A stretch of 5,509 nucleotides of DNA from an uncultured Streptococcus sp. Its GTDB lineage: Bacteria > Bacillota > Bacilli > Lactobacillales > Streptococcaceae. Shown here piece by piece: positions 1-5,003 of the stretch (its first letter is position 1; each line of letters begins with the position of its first letter). The notes beneath the pieces were generated by a model. That model ran no database searches and was not told the origin of the DNA. It saw nothing but the letters and a program-made list of their open reading frames with translations. The stretch spans positions 1 through 5,509 of the forward strand of contig CAAEFF010000029.1 in the NCBI GenBank assembly GCA_900755085.1, written 5' to 3'. A program made the translations under genes and the position numbers.

Positions 1-15
1 AGAAAGGAATAACTC

Positions 16-45
16 AAAAAAACCACTCCCGAAAGGGAAGTGGTT
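16..45 (-). terminator. Intrinsic terminator of rpmE
   Basis: On the minus strand the arms AACCACT-CCC and GGG-AGTGGTT pair as 10 bp around a TTTC loop, with one unpaired T in the 5' arm. A run of about seven U follows (positions 22 down to 16). It begins 12 bases after the rpmE stop codon. Read on the plus strand, the hairpin has no U-run after it, so it should act only on the minus strand. Confidence 0.88.
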
Positions 46-57
46 CTGTGTTGGTTC

Positions 58-300
58 TTATTTGAGACCGTATTTTTTGTTGAAACGATCCACACGTCCA
101 TCTGCTTGAGTGAACTTTTGACGTCCAGTGTAGAATGGGTGTGAGTCTGATGAAATTTCCACACGGATCAATGGGTAAGTTTCACCTTCGAATTCAACTG
201 TTTCGCTAGAGTACTTAGTTGAACCGCTGACGAATTTGTAACCAGTAGTAGTGTCCATGAAGACAACAGGGCGATATTCTGGATGGATATCTTTTTTCAT
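58..300 (-). CDS. rpmE: 50S ribosomal protein L31 type B
   Basis: This 80-residue protein is L31 of the large ribosomal subunit, which contributes to the bridge between the 30S and 50S subunits. It starts MKKDIHPEYRPVVF and ends DRFNKKYGLK, as in streptococcal type B L31. It contains no cysteine, so the zinc-binding CxxC pairs of type A L31 are absent; this zinc-independent form (often called rpmE2 or YtjA-like) is the usual one in streptococci. The ATG at 300 is chosen because AGAAAGGA (312-319) lies 11 bases upstream and because the family begins here. Two in-frame ATGs further upstream (342 and 324) would add 14 or 8 residues but have no ribosome binding site and fall in the leader hairpin. 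The gene appears monocistronic, with its own promoter and terminator. Confidence 0.95.
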   Translation of the reverse strand: MKKDIHPEYRPVVFMDTTTGYKFVSGSTKYSSETVEFEGETYPLIRVEISSDSHPFYTGRQKFTQADGRVDRFNKKYGLK

Positions 301-311
301 TTTGCAATATT

Positions 312-344
312 TCCTTTCTGCCATGGTCTCTTTCCGAGCCATAG
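312..344 (-). promoter_or_regulatory. rpmE 5' leader: hairpin next to the Shine-Dalgarno site
   Basis: In the minus-strand transcript, positions 344 to 321 fold as a 9-bp stem, CTATGGCTC against GAG-A-CCATGG, with one bulged A, one G-U pair and a GGAAA loop. The Shine-Dalgarno AGAAAGGA (319-312) follows after a single base. The predicted transcript starts near 353, so the hairpin fills most of a leader of roughly 52 nt. Ribosomal protein leaders of this layout often mediate feedback control by the protein, and L31 leader families have been described, but I cannot match this one to a known model. The fold is seen; the regulatory role is inferred. Confidence 0.5.
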
Positions 345-358
345 ATTGTTACTAAGCT

Positions 359-387
359 AGTTTACCAAATTTCTAGGATCTTGACAA
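359..387 (-). promoter_or_regulatory. rpmE promoter
   Basis: On the minus strand a -35 box TTGTCA (387-382) and a -10 box TAAACT (364-359) are separated by 17 bases. The -10 is preceded by TTTGG, a TnTG extended -10. The expected start of transcription is near 353. Confidence 0.8.
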
Positions 388-420
388 GTATTTTCACTAA
401 TTTTATTTAAATTAATGATC

Positions 421-451
421 AAAAAAATCACCCTGGCTAAGCCAAGGCGAT
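421..451 (-). terminator. Intrinsic terminator of the membrane-protein gene
   Basis: On the minus strand an 11-bp stem (ATCGCCTTGGC against GCCAGGGTGAT, including two G-U pairs) closes on a TTA loop and is followed by seven U (427-421). It starts 10 bases after the stop codon of the upstream gene. The hairpin also separates that gene from the rpmE promoter. Confidence 0.88.
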
Positions 452-461
452 GATCATCTTA

Positions 462-1034
462 TTATTGTTCAGATTGATTTGGATCTTTTGGTGCTTCTAC
501 TGGTTGGTCAGCTTGTCCTTTAGTGTGTTCGTGTGATTCTTTTTTGATTTCATCTACAGCAGTTTTAACTGTAGAAGTTGTCACGCGTCCAACTGATTGG
601 GCAAATCCTTTACCAGATTCAGCAAGTTCTTCGAATGTTCCTTTAGTGATTTTACCACCTGACATCGCCAAGAGACCAGTCACAACAATAGCGATGCTTG
701 CAATCAAAGTAAGGATTAACCCAAAGCCGATTGAAACCAATCCACCTAACTCAGAGGTAAACTCACTTCCATTGAAGGTTGCAAGCAATGAAACCATTGT
801 AGAAATAAAACCTGCAACAATGATGATAGTTGAAAAAGTTTTATTTAAAGGGGTATTGATGTTATTCAAGCAGGCAAGAACGATAGAGGCAATAGAAAGG
901 ACGATTACAATCCATCCGCTATTTTGGATTCCAGAAATGCTAATAACTCCAAAGACAGTGGTATACCATGGCAAGAAAGTACCAAGAATTGCTACCGCAG
1001 CAGAGATAATGATAAACAATCTATTTTTTTCCAT
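462..1034 (-). CDS. Predicted four-helix membrane protein of unknown function
   Basis: This 190-residue protein is not one I can name. It has four hydrophobic segments at about residues 5-24, 40-57, 66-87 and 98-124. The first ends in a TFLPWY turn followed by SISGIQNSGW, a pattern seen in several small uncharacterised Gram-positive membrane proteins. From about residue 128 it becomes a hydrophilic tail rich in K, E, Q and P, ending in a low-complexity stretch. With four helices and a short basic N-terminus (MEKNR), both ends are probably cytoplasmic. The ATG at 1034 is supported by AAGGAG (1047-1042), 7 bases upstream. It has its own extended -10 promoter and its own terminator, so it is likely transcribed alone between rpmE and pde2. 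No catalytic or transport motif is visible. Confidence 0.82.
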   Translation of the reverse strand: MEKNRLFIIISAAVAILGTFLPWYTTVFGVISISGIQNSGWIVIVLSIASIVLACLNNINTPLNKTFSTIIIVAGFISTMVSLLATFNGSEFTSELGGLVSIGFGLILTLIASIAIVVTGLLAMSGGKITKGTFEELAESGKGFAQSVGRVTTSTVKTAVDEIKKESHEHTKGQADQPVEAPKDPNQSEQ

Positions 1035-1065
1035 AATAGGTCTCCTTAAAAATTGTATTAGCTTT

Positions 1066-1094
1066 ATTTTACCATAAGAAAGATCAAATGAAAA
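1066..1094 (-). promoter_or_regulatory. Promoter of the membrane-protein gene
   Basis: On the minus strand the -35-like TTTTCA (1094-1089) lies 17 bases upstream of the -10 TAAAAT (1071-1066). The -10 carries a TATGG extension (TnTGn), which should offset the weak -35. The core resembles the pde2 promoter, with 16 of 17 bases identical. Confidence 0.75.
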
Positions 1095-1110
1095 CCCCGT
1101 GACTAAGATA

Positions 1111-1138
1111 AAAAGGCTGAGAAACCGTTCTCAGCCTT
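1111..1138 (-). terminator. Intrinsic terminator overlapping the end of pde2
   Basis: On the minus strand an 11-bp perfect stem (AAGGCTGAGAA against TTCTCAGCCTT) with a CGGT loop runs into TTTTTATCTT. Its 5' arm contains the last two pde2 sense codons (GAA GGC) and the TGA stop, so coding sequence and terminator share bases. It stops pde2 transcription before the promoter of the next gene. Confidence 0.87.
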
Positions 1139-2075
1139 CGTTCGTGCGAGCCACTTCTTGTAGCTCTTTGTAGATTTGGTCGTTTTCTTCGAGAGAGTAG
1201 GAGTTAGCTCCGCTAGCTAGTGGATGGCCACCACCATTATGACGTTTGGCAATTTCGTTGATCACCTTTCGTTTGCTACGGATCCGGACACGGAAGTGAC
1301 CGTCGGCCTGCTCGACAAAGATAGCCCAAACAGACACGGTATCGATGCGTCCAGGAGCCCCAACAATCGCAGCAGTCTCGGAATCACGTAGATCGAATTT
1401 CTTTAAGAGCTCTTGTGTCAAGGTCACACGCGCAGCACCATGTTCATCGATCTCAAGATGGTCATAGACATAGCCTTGAAGCTTAGCTGTTTTGAGATTG
1501 ATCGTATCCATCTGACGAGCAAGGGCTGTAAAATCAAAAGGAATGCTACGAAGATAGGCAGCCAGCTCGAAAGTTCGAGTCGAAGTAGCAGGATAAAGGA
1601 AGCGACCTGTATCGCCGACAATCCCAGCATAGAGAAGACGCGCAGAACTTACAGGAAGTTCAAGATCCAATTCCTTAGCAAAAAGTGCAATCAACTCACT
1701 GGTAGAGCTAGACTCAGTATCGACCCAGAGCAGATCTCCATAAGCATCGTCATTTGGGTGGTGGTCGATCTTGATCAGGAAATCACCGTTCGTATAGCGC
1801 TTGTCATCGATGCGGGGAGTATTAGCCGTATCACAGACAATCACCAAAGCTCCAGCATAGTCCTCATCTTTGACTTCATCCATTTCAGCAAGCCAAGTCA
1901 AGGTCGGTTCATCATAGCCAGTTGCCAAGACCCGCTTTTGAGGGAAGTGCGCACGCAGGAGATCCCGCAAGCCCACCTGGCTACCAATCGCATCCGGATC
2001 CGGATTCTGATGACGGTGGATAATAATCGTATCATAAGCTTGAATCTTTTCAAGAATTTCATTCATTACGTTCAT
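1131..2075 (-). CDS. pde2: DHH/DHHA1 phosphodiesterase, Pde2/NrnA type (c-di-AMP, pApA, nanoRNA)
   Basis: This 314-residue cytosolic enzyme belongs to the stand-alone DHH-DHHA1 family. In pneumococcus Pde2 degrades pApA, and c-di-AMP itself, to AMP; NrnA relatives trim very short RNAs and dephosphorylate pAp. The metal-binding residues expected of the family are visible: H20, D26 and D28 in IIHRHQNPDPDA, D82 in VIVCDTAN, D104-H105-H106 in KIDHHPND, and D155 in GIVGDTGRF. The C-terminal DHHA1 domain has the substrate-binding GGGHPLASG loop at 281-289. Length is normal (about 310). The ATG at 2075 has GAGGT (2085-2081) 5 bases upstream; a second ATG at 2066 would sit 14 bases from it and fits less well. 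The gene is probably monocistronic with a very short leader. Telling Pde2 from NrnA activity by sequence alone is uncertain, but in streptococci the gene at this locus is Pde2. Confidence 0.92.
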   Translation of the reverse strand: MNVMNEILEKIQAYDTIIIHRHQNPDPDAIGSQVGLRDLLRAHFPQKRVLATGYDEPTLTWLAEMDEVKDEDYAGALVIVCDTANTPRIDDKRYTNGDFLIKIDHHPNDDAYGDLLWVDTESSSTSELIALFAKELDLELPVSSARLLYAGIVGDTGRFLYPATSTRTFELAAYLRSIPFDFTALARQMDTINLKTAKLQGYVYDHLEIDEHGAARVTLTQELLKKFDLRDSETAAIVGAPGRIDTVSVWAIFVEQADGHFRVRIRSKRKVINEIAKRHNGGGHPLASGANSYSLEENDQIYKELQEVARTNEG

Positions 2076-2098
2076 ACATTACCTCATTTTCTCTGTCA

Positions 2099-2128
2099 AT
2101 TTTAACATAAGAAAGGCCCATCCAGCAA
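2099..2128 (-). promoter_or_regulatory. pde2 promoter
   Basis: On the minus strand the -10 TAAAAT (2104-2099) carries a TATGT extension (TnTGn). A weak -35, TTGCTG (2128-2123), lies 18 bases upstream. The transcript would begin near 2092, leaving only about 17 nt before the ATG, just enough for the GAGGT ribosome binding site. Confidence 0.7.
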
Positions 2129-2162
2129 GCATTTATCACTAATTAGGAGCTGTGGAAGCGGT

Positions 2163-2191
2163 TTTACAGAAGATCAATATTTTGGTAGAAT
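2163..2191 (+). promoter_or_regulatory. Promoter of the lipoprotein gene
   Basis: TTTACA (2163-2168) and TAGAAT (2186-2191) each match the sigma-A consensus at five of six positions. They are exactly 17 bases apart, and TTTGG supplies a TnTG extended -10. Transcription should start near 2198. The promoter lies inside the longest open frame (open from GTG 2152), so translation probably starts downstream of it. It faces away from the pde2 promoter about 35 bases to the left. Confidence 0.75.
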
Positions 2192-2223
2192 GGATGAATA
2201 TGATGAAAGAAATTAAACAATCA

Positions 2224-2889
2224 ATGAAAAGAAAACGATGGTTACAATTTTCCAAAATGATTGTGGTAGTGTTGGTCGTAATGCTTATTGCAGTATTCCT
2301 AAGTAGTTGCAGTAACAATCAATCTTCATGGAGTCTTTTAAAAAATAAACAGTTTGTTCTGGTTGAAAATGGAGATCCTAGCTATAAGGAATTTGTGGTT
2401 GGTTTTGATTTAAAGGAACAAGAATTTTATAATAATGCTCAAACAGTAGTAAAAGACGATACAGTATACGGTGGTTATAATGTAGATCGTGATAGAAATA
2501 AGTATTTCAGTTCTGCAGTAAATAACGAATTATCATCAGTTCTATTAAGTAAGAAAATTACTACTGATGAAATTAAGAAATCGAACTATCAAATTACTAG
2601 CTCACCGAAAAGATTTGTGGACGATAAATTGATGAAAGAAGAATATCCCCCGGAATTTGAAGCGATTTATTTAAAGAAAAACCGTCAATTTTCTAAGGTT
2701 CGAATCACCTACAACAAAGAGTTTTTACCTACTAGAATAGAGTGGTACTATAAGGGTGAAGAAGGCCTCAAATGGTATACTTGGCGCACCTATTCGTATC
2801 CCTTCAAAAATAAGTCTGATTTTGATAAAAAGCTGAATGAAGAAATTAAAACTATTAAAGCAATTCAAGAAGAAAACGAGGGTGATTAG
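2224..2889 (+). CDS. Putative lipoprotein of unknown function (AT-rich)
   Basis: The predicted product is 221 residues and I do not recognise its family. It begins MKRKRWLQFSK, followed by a hydrophobic segment (about residues 12-26) and the lipobox L-S-S-C with C29. It should therefore be exported, cleaved by signal peptidase II and anchored by lipid on the outer face of the membrane. The mature part is rich in lysine, tyrosine and asparagine, has no cysteine beyond C29, and ends in a charged, probably helical KSDFDKKLNEEIKTIKAI stretch. The start is uncertain. GTG 2152 has AGGAG only 2 bases upstream and precedes the promoter; ATG 2194, 2200 and 2203 fall at or beside the predicted transcript start; ATG 2224 gives a normal signal peptide and a leader of about 26 nt, but its Shine-Dalgarno site is weak. 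Two sampled 60-base lines (2401, 2521) are only 27% and 22% G+C, against 50-60% for two lines in the transporter gene, suggesting a separate origin. Confidence 0.72.
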   Translation: MKRKRWLQFSKMIVVVLVVMLIAVFLSSCSNNQSSWSLLKNKQFVLVENGDPSYKEFVVGFDLKEQEFYNNAQTVVKDDTVYGGYNVDRDRNKYFSSAVNNELSSVLLSKKITTDEIKKSNYQITSSPKRFVDDKLMKEEYPPEFEAIYLKKNRQFSKVRITYNKEFLPTRIEWYYKGEEGLKWYTWRTYSYPFKNKSDFDKKLNEEIKTIKAIQEENEGD

Positions 2890-2923
2890 CTTCAATCGAT
2901 CTAATTTCCTGAAACAAGCCCCT

Positions 2924-2948
2924 TCTTTCACCTTATCGGGAAAGGTTT
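2924..2948 (+). terminator. Weak candidate terminator after the lipoprotein gene
   Basis: TCTTTC-A-CC (2924-2932) can pair with GG-GAAAGG (2938-2945) around a TTATC loop with one bulged A. Only three T follow. It lies between the lipoprotein stop and the flavodoxin promoter, where a terminator would be expected, but the stem is imperfect and the U-run short, so some read-through into the flavodoxin operon is plausible. Confidence 0.3.
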
Positions 2949-2949
2949 C

Positions 2950-2978
2950 GTGCAAAATGCTTGAAAAAGTGGTATAAT
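2950..2978 (+). promoter_or_regulatory. Promoter of the flavodoxin-mutase-transporter operon
   Basis: A perfect -10 TATAAT (2973-2978) is preceded by TGG (2970-2972), giving an extended -10. At the usual 17-base distance the -35 position reads GTGCAA (2950-2955), a poor match, so the extended -10 probably carries recognition. Expected transcript start is near 2985, about 20 bases before the flavodoxin ATG. No second promoter is evident before the two downstream genes. Confidence 0.8.
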
Positions 2979-3005
2979 ACGGGAAATAGATTTTGGGAGG
3001 AAATT

Positions 3006-3449
3006 ATGACTGTAGCGAAGATTGTTTTTGCTAGTATGACTGGAAATACTGAAGAAATTGCTGATATCGTAGCGGACAAATTCCGTGATCTTGGTGTCGA
3101 AGTAGATGTGGATGAGTGTACAACTGTGGATGCGGAGGACTTCCTTGATGCGGATATCGCAGTGGTAGCGACTTATACTTACGGCGATGGGGAGCTTCCA
3201 GATGAGATCCAAGATTTCTACGAAGATTTGGCTGGCCTTGATCTCAAAGGCAAACTTTACGGTGTGGTAGGATCAGGTGATACCTTCTACGATGAATTCT
3301 GTAAAGCAGTTGATGATTTCGACCGTTGCTTCGCTGCGACTGGTGCTGAAAAAGGTTCTGAGTGTGTCAAAGTTGATTTGTCTGCAGAAGACGAAGACAT
3401 TGAAAAATTAGAAGCCTTTGCAGAAGAACTTGTAGCAAAAGCAAATTAA
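3006..3449 (+). CDS. fld: Flavodoxin (short-chain, FMN-binding)
   Basis: This 147-residue acidic cytosolic protein carries one non-covalent FMN and shuttles single electrons between redox enzymes. The FMN phosphate loop is S10-M-T-G-N-T15. The loop stacking on the flavin is TYTYGDGELP (57-66), and the third FMN contact region is VGSGDTFYDEFC (88-99). The length is that of short-chain flavodoxins, without the 20-residue insertion of the long-chain class. The ATG at 3006 follows GGGAGG (2995-3000) by 5 bases; the frame stays open upstream to a TTG at 2961, but that start would include the promoter -10. It is the first gene of the apparent operon, and its TAA is followed 62 bases later by the chorismate mutase start. 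Its redox partner in streptococci cannot be read from this locus. Confidence 0.94.
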   Translation: MTVAKIVFASMTGNTEEIADIVADKFRDLGVEVDVDECTTVDAEDFLDADIAVVATYTYGDGELPDEIQDFYEDLAGLDLKGKLYGVVGSGDTFYDEFCKAVDDFDRCFAATGAEKGSECVKVDLSAEDEDIEKLEAFAEELVAKAN

Positions 3450-3456
3450 TGACTAA

Positions 3457-3483
3457 GAGGCTGGATCGATGGATTACAGCCTC
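3457..3483 (+). other. Possible hairpin between flavodoxin and chorismate mutase genes
   Basis: GAGGCTG (3457-3463) and CAGCCTC (3477-3483) are perfectly complementary over 7 bases with a 13-base loop. No U-run follows, so it is not a clean terminator. It could act as an RNA-processing or stability element within the operon message, or be incidental. Confidence 0.3.
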
Positions 3484-3511
3484 GATTTATATCCAAAAAA
3501 AGAGGAGACAC

Positions 3512-3784
3512 ATGGATTTAGATCAGATTCGTAAGGACATTGACCAGATCGATCAAGAGCTTGTAGCCTTGCTGGAAAGACGGATGGTCTGTGTCGGTCA
3601 GATTGTAGAATATAAGGAGCAGCAGGGGATACCTGTGCTCGATCAAGGAAGGGAAAGAGAGGTGCTTGAGAAAGTCGGCTCTCTCGTGACGGATGAGCAG
3701 TATCGGGCGACCATTCAAGCTCAGTTTCAAGATATGATGAAGCGCTCGAGAGACTTCCAAGAGGAGGTGAGGGCGCGTGACTAG
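3512..3784 (+). CDS. Chorismate mutase, AroQ class
   Basis: This 90-residue all-helical enzyme converts chorismate to prephenate, the branch point toward phenylalanine and tyrosine, in the cytosol. Residues corresponding to the E. coli mutase active site are all present: R7 (IRKDIDQID), R24 (LLERRM), K35 (VEYK), D44 with R47 and E48 (LDQGRERE), and S79 with Q83 (MKRSRDFQ). It is a free-standing domain, not fused to prephenate dehydratase, dehydrogenase or DAHP synthase. The ATG at 3512 follows AGGAG (3503-3507) by 4 bases and matches the family's start. The frame is open up to an ATG at 3449 that overlaps the flavodoxin stop, but that start lacks a ribosome binding site and would add 21 unrelated residues. 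Its last codons hold the strong ribosome binding site of the transporter gene, and the two genes overlap by 8 bases. Confidence 0.92.
   Translation: MDLDQIRKDIDQIDQELVALLERRMVCVGQIVEYKEQQGIPVLDQGREREVLEKVGSLVTDEQYRATIQAQFQDMMKRSRDFQEEVRARD
3762..3779 (+). promoter_or_regulatory. Ribosome binding site and GTG start of the CLC gene
   Basis: AGGAGG at 3762-3767, inside the chorismate mutase gene, lies 9 bases before GTG 3777. This near-perfect site decides the non-ATG start, since no ATG in this frame occurs nearby. The overlap with the mutase stop (TAG 3782-3784) suggests translational coupling. Confidence 0.8.
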
Positions 3785-4994
3785 TCTATCGATCAAGCAA
3801 AAAGCACAACAGTATGTGGTCCTAACAGGGATGGCGCTTTTCATTGGTCTCTTGGTTGGTGCCATTGATATGATTTTTGGTCAAGGTCTTCTCTTGATTG
3901 GAGATTTCCGAAGCCAGCATTGGCCCTTGATTCTTTTCCTAGCCTTATCGGGGCTTGTCATCGTTTATCTTTATAAACGTTTTGGTGGCAAGGCTTCAAA
4001 AGGGATGGGCCTGATCTTTGATGTCGGACACGCGCGTGAGGAGAAAATCCCCTTGGTCTTGGTGCCTTTGATTATGCTGACGACCTGGATGAGCCATCTC
4101 TTTGGTGGTTCGGTCGGTCGGGAAGGTGTAGCGGTCCAGATCGGAGCGACCCTTTCGCACCGTTTTGCCCGTCATATCAAGATCCCAGATGCTTCGCGTA
4201 TCTTTCTCATGACTGGGATGGCAGCCGGTTTTGCGGGGCTCTTTCAGACGCCGCTCGCAGCAACCTTCTTTGCTCTTGAGGTCCTGACGGTTGGGGAGTT
4301 GCAGTTGATGGCCCTCTATCCTGCCCTTATCGCCTCAATCGTGGCTAGCTTTACCTCTCATGCCCTTGGCTTAGAGAAATTTGCTGTGCCACTAAGAGAA
4401 ACACTGAGCTGGACACCAGAGACCTTGATCAAAGTTGCCTTTCTTGGCCTGGCTTTTGGCCTTGCTGGGAAACTCTTTGCAGTTAGCCTTTCCTGGTTGA
4501 AGAAAACAGTCGCTCAAGTCTTGCCTAATCCTTATACCCGGATAGCCCTTATAGGGGCTGGACTCAGCTTGGTCCTCTTGACCCTCCAGCTGACCAAGGT
4601 CGGCACTTATAGTGGACTTGGAACCAATCTGATTGATGTAGCTTTTCATCAGGGGAGTGCCCATAGTTATGACTGGATCTTGAAGCTCCTCTTTACCGTG
4701 GTGACCATCTCAGCTGGATACCAAGGGGGAGAAGTGACACCGCTCTTTGCGATCGGAGCTACGCTTGGAGTCTTTCTCGCTCCTATGCTGGGCTTACCAG
4801 TCTTAGTCGTGGCCGCTATTGGTTATGCCAGTGTCTTTGGCAGTGCGACGACGACCTTGCTCGCACCGATCTTGATCGGAGGGGAGGTCTTTGGATATGG
4901 CAATCTACCATTCTTTGTCATTGCTTGCGCCATTGCCTATTGCCTGCCAAAAGACTGGAGCATTTATTCCGGTCAAAAAGTTGCAAAAAAGTAG
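3777..4994 (+). CDS. clcF: CLC-family transporter, probable fluoride/proton antiporter (CLC-F, EriC1 type)
   Basis: This 405-residue polytopic membrane protein has the CLC fold, without C-terminal CBS domains. The gating glutamate is E116 in GREGVAVQIG, where chloride-type CLCs read GREGP. Other features point to the fluoride-exporting branch. The chloride-coordinating GSGIP motif is replaced by K-G-M-G-L (75-79). The second glutamate of the EE pair that serves the proton path in E. coli ClcA is replaced (E168-V169). The helix-N region reads GYQGGEVTPLFAIGATLG (314-331), with E319 and T321 as in CLC-F proteins. Such antiporters expel cytosolic fluoride in exchange for protons; the S. mutans EriC1 proteins have this role and, from memory, lie at the same locus. 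The GTG start is set by AGGAGG 9 bases upstream. No terminator separates it from the rplS promoter. CLC membership is near certain; fluoride specificity is inferred from motifs. Confidence 0.9.
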   Translation: MTSLSIKQKAQQYVVLTGMALFIGLLVGAIDMIFGQGLLLIGDFRSQHWPLILFLALSGLVIVYLYKRFGGKASKGMGLIFDVGHAREEKIPLVLVPLIMLTTWMSHLFGGSVGREGVAVQIGATLSHRFARHIKIPDASRIFLMTGMAAGFAGLFQTPLAATFFALEVLTVGELQLMALYPALIASIVASFTSHALGLEKFAVPLRETLSWTPETLIKVAFLGLAFGLAGKLFAVSLSWLKKTVAQVLPNPYTRIALIGAGLSLVLLTLQLTKVGTYSGLGTNLIDVAFHQGSAHSYDWILKLLFTVVTISAGYQGGEVTPLFAIGATLGVFLAPMLGLPVLVVAAIGYASVFGSATTTLLAPILIGGEVFGYGNLPFFVIACAIAYCLPKDWSIYSGQKVAKK

Positions 4995-5003
4995 GGAAAT
5001 AGC

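Noticed and set aside
58..342. Longer L31 reading (94 residues) starting at ATG 342
   Set aside because: No ribosome binding site, start falls about 11 bases from the predicted transcript start and inside a hairpin, and type B L31 proteins begin at MKKDIHPEY (ATG 300).
523..1077. Long plus-strand open frame opposite the membrane-protein gene
   Set aside because: It is antisense to a gene with promoter, ribosome binding site and terminator, and shows no recognisable protein features.
1413..2105. Long plus-strand open frame opposite pde2
   Set aside because: It mirrors a conserved DHH enzyme gene, has no ribosome binding site in context, and its translation has no family resemblance.
2138..2147. 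Small palindrome CTAATTAG in the divergent region as an operator
   Set aside because: Eight bases of AT-rich palindrome are expected by chance here and it does not overlap either predicted promoter core.
2152..2889. Lipoprotein start at GTG 2152
   Set aside because: AGGAG is only 2 bases from the GTG, the promoter lies downstream of it, and the 24 added residues would make an unusual signal-peptide N-terminus.
2890..3005. Fluoride riboswitch upstream of the flavodoxin-clcF operon
   Set aside because: I looked for the paired stems and conserved loop of the crcB motif and found none; the predicted leader after the TATAAT is only about 20 nt.
2961..3449. Longer flavodoxin from TTG 2961
   Set aside because: It would translate across the TATAAT -10 box; ATG 3006 has GGGAGG at good spacing and matches the family start.
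3449..3784. Longer chorismate mutase (111 residues) from ATG 3449
   Set aside because: No Shine-Dalgarno; the extra 21 residues do not resemble the family, whereas ATG 3512 has AGGAG just upstream. Kept only as a low-interest finding.
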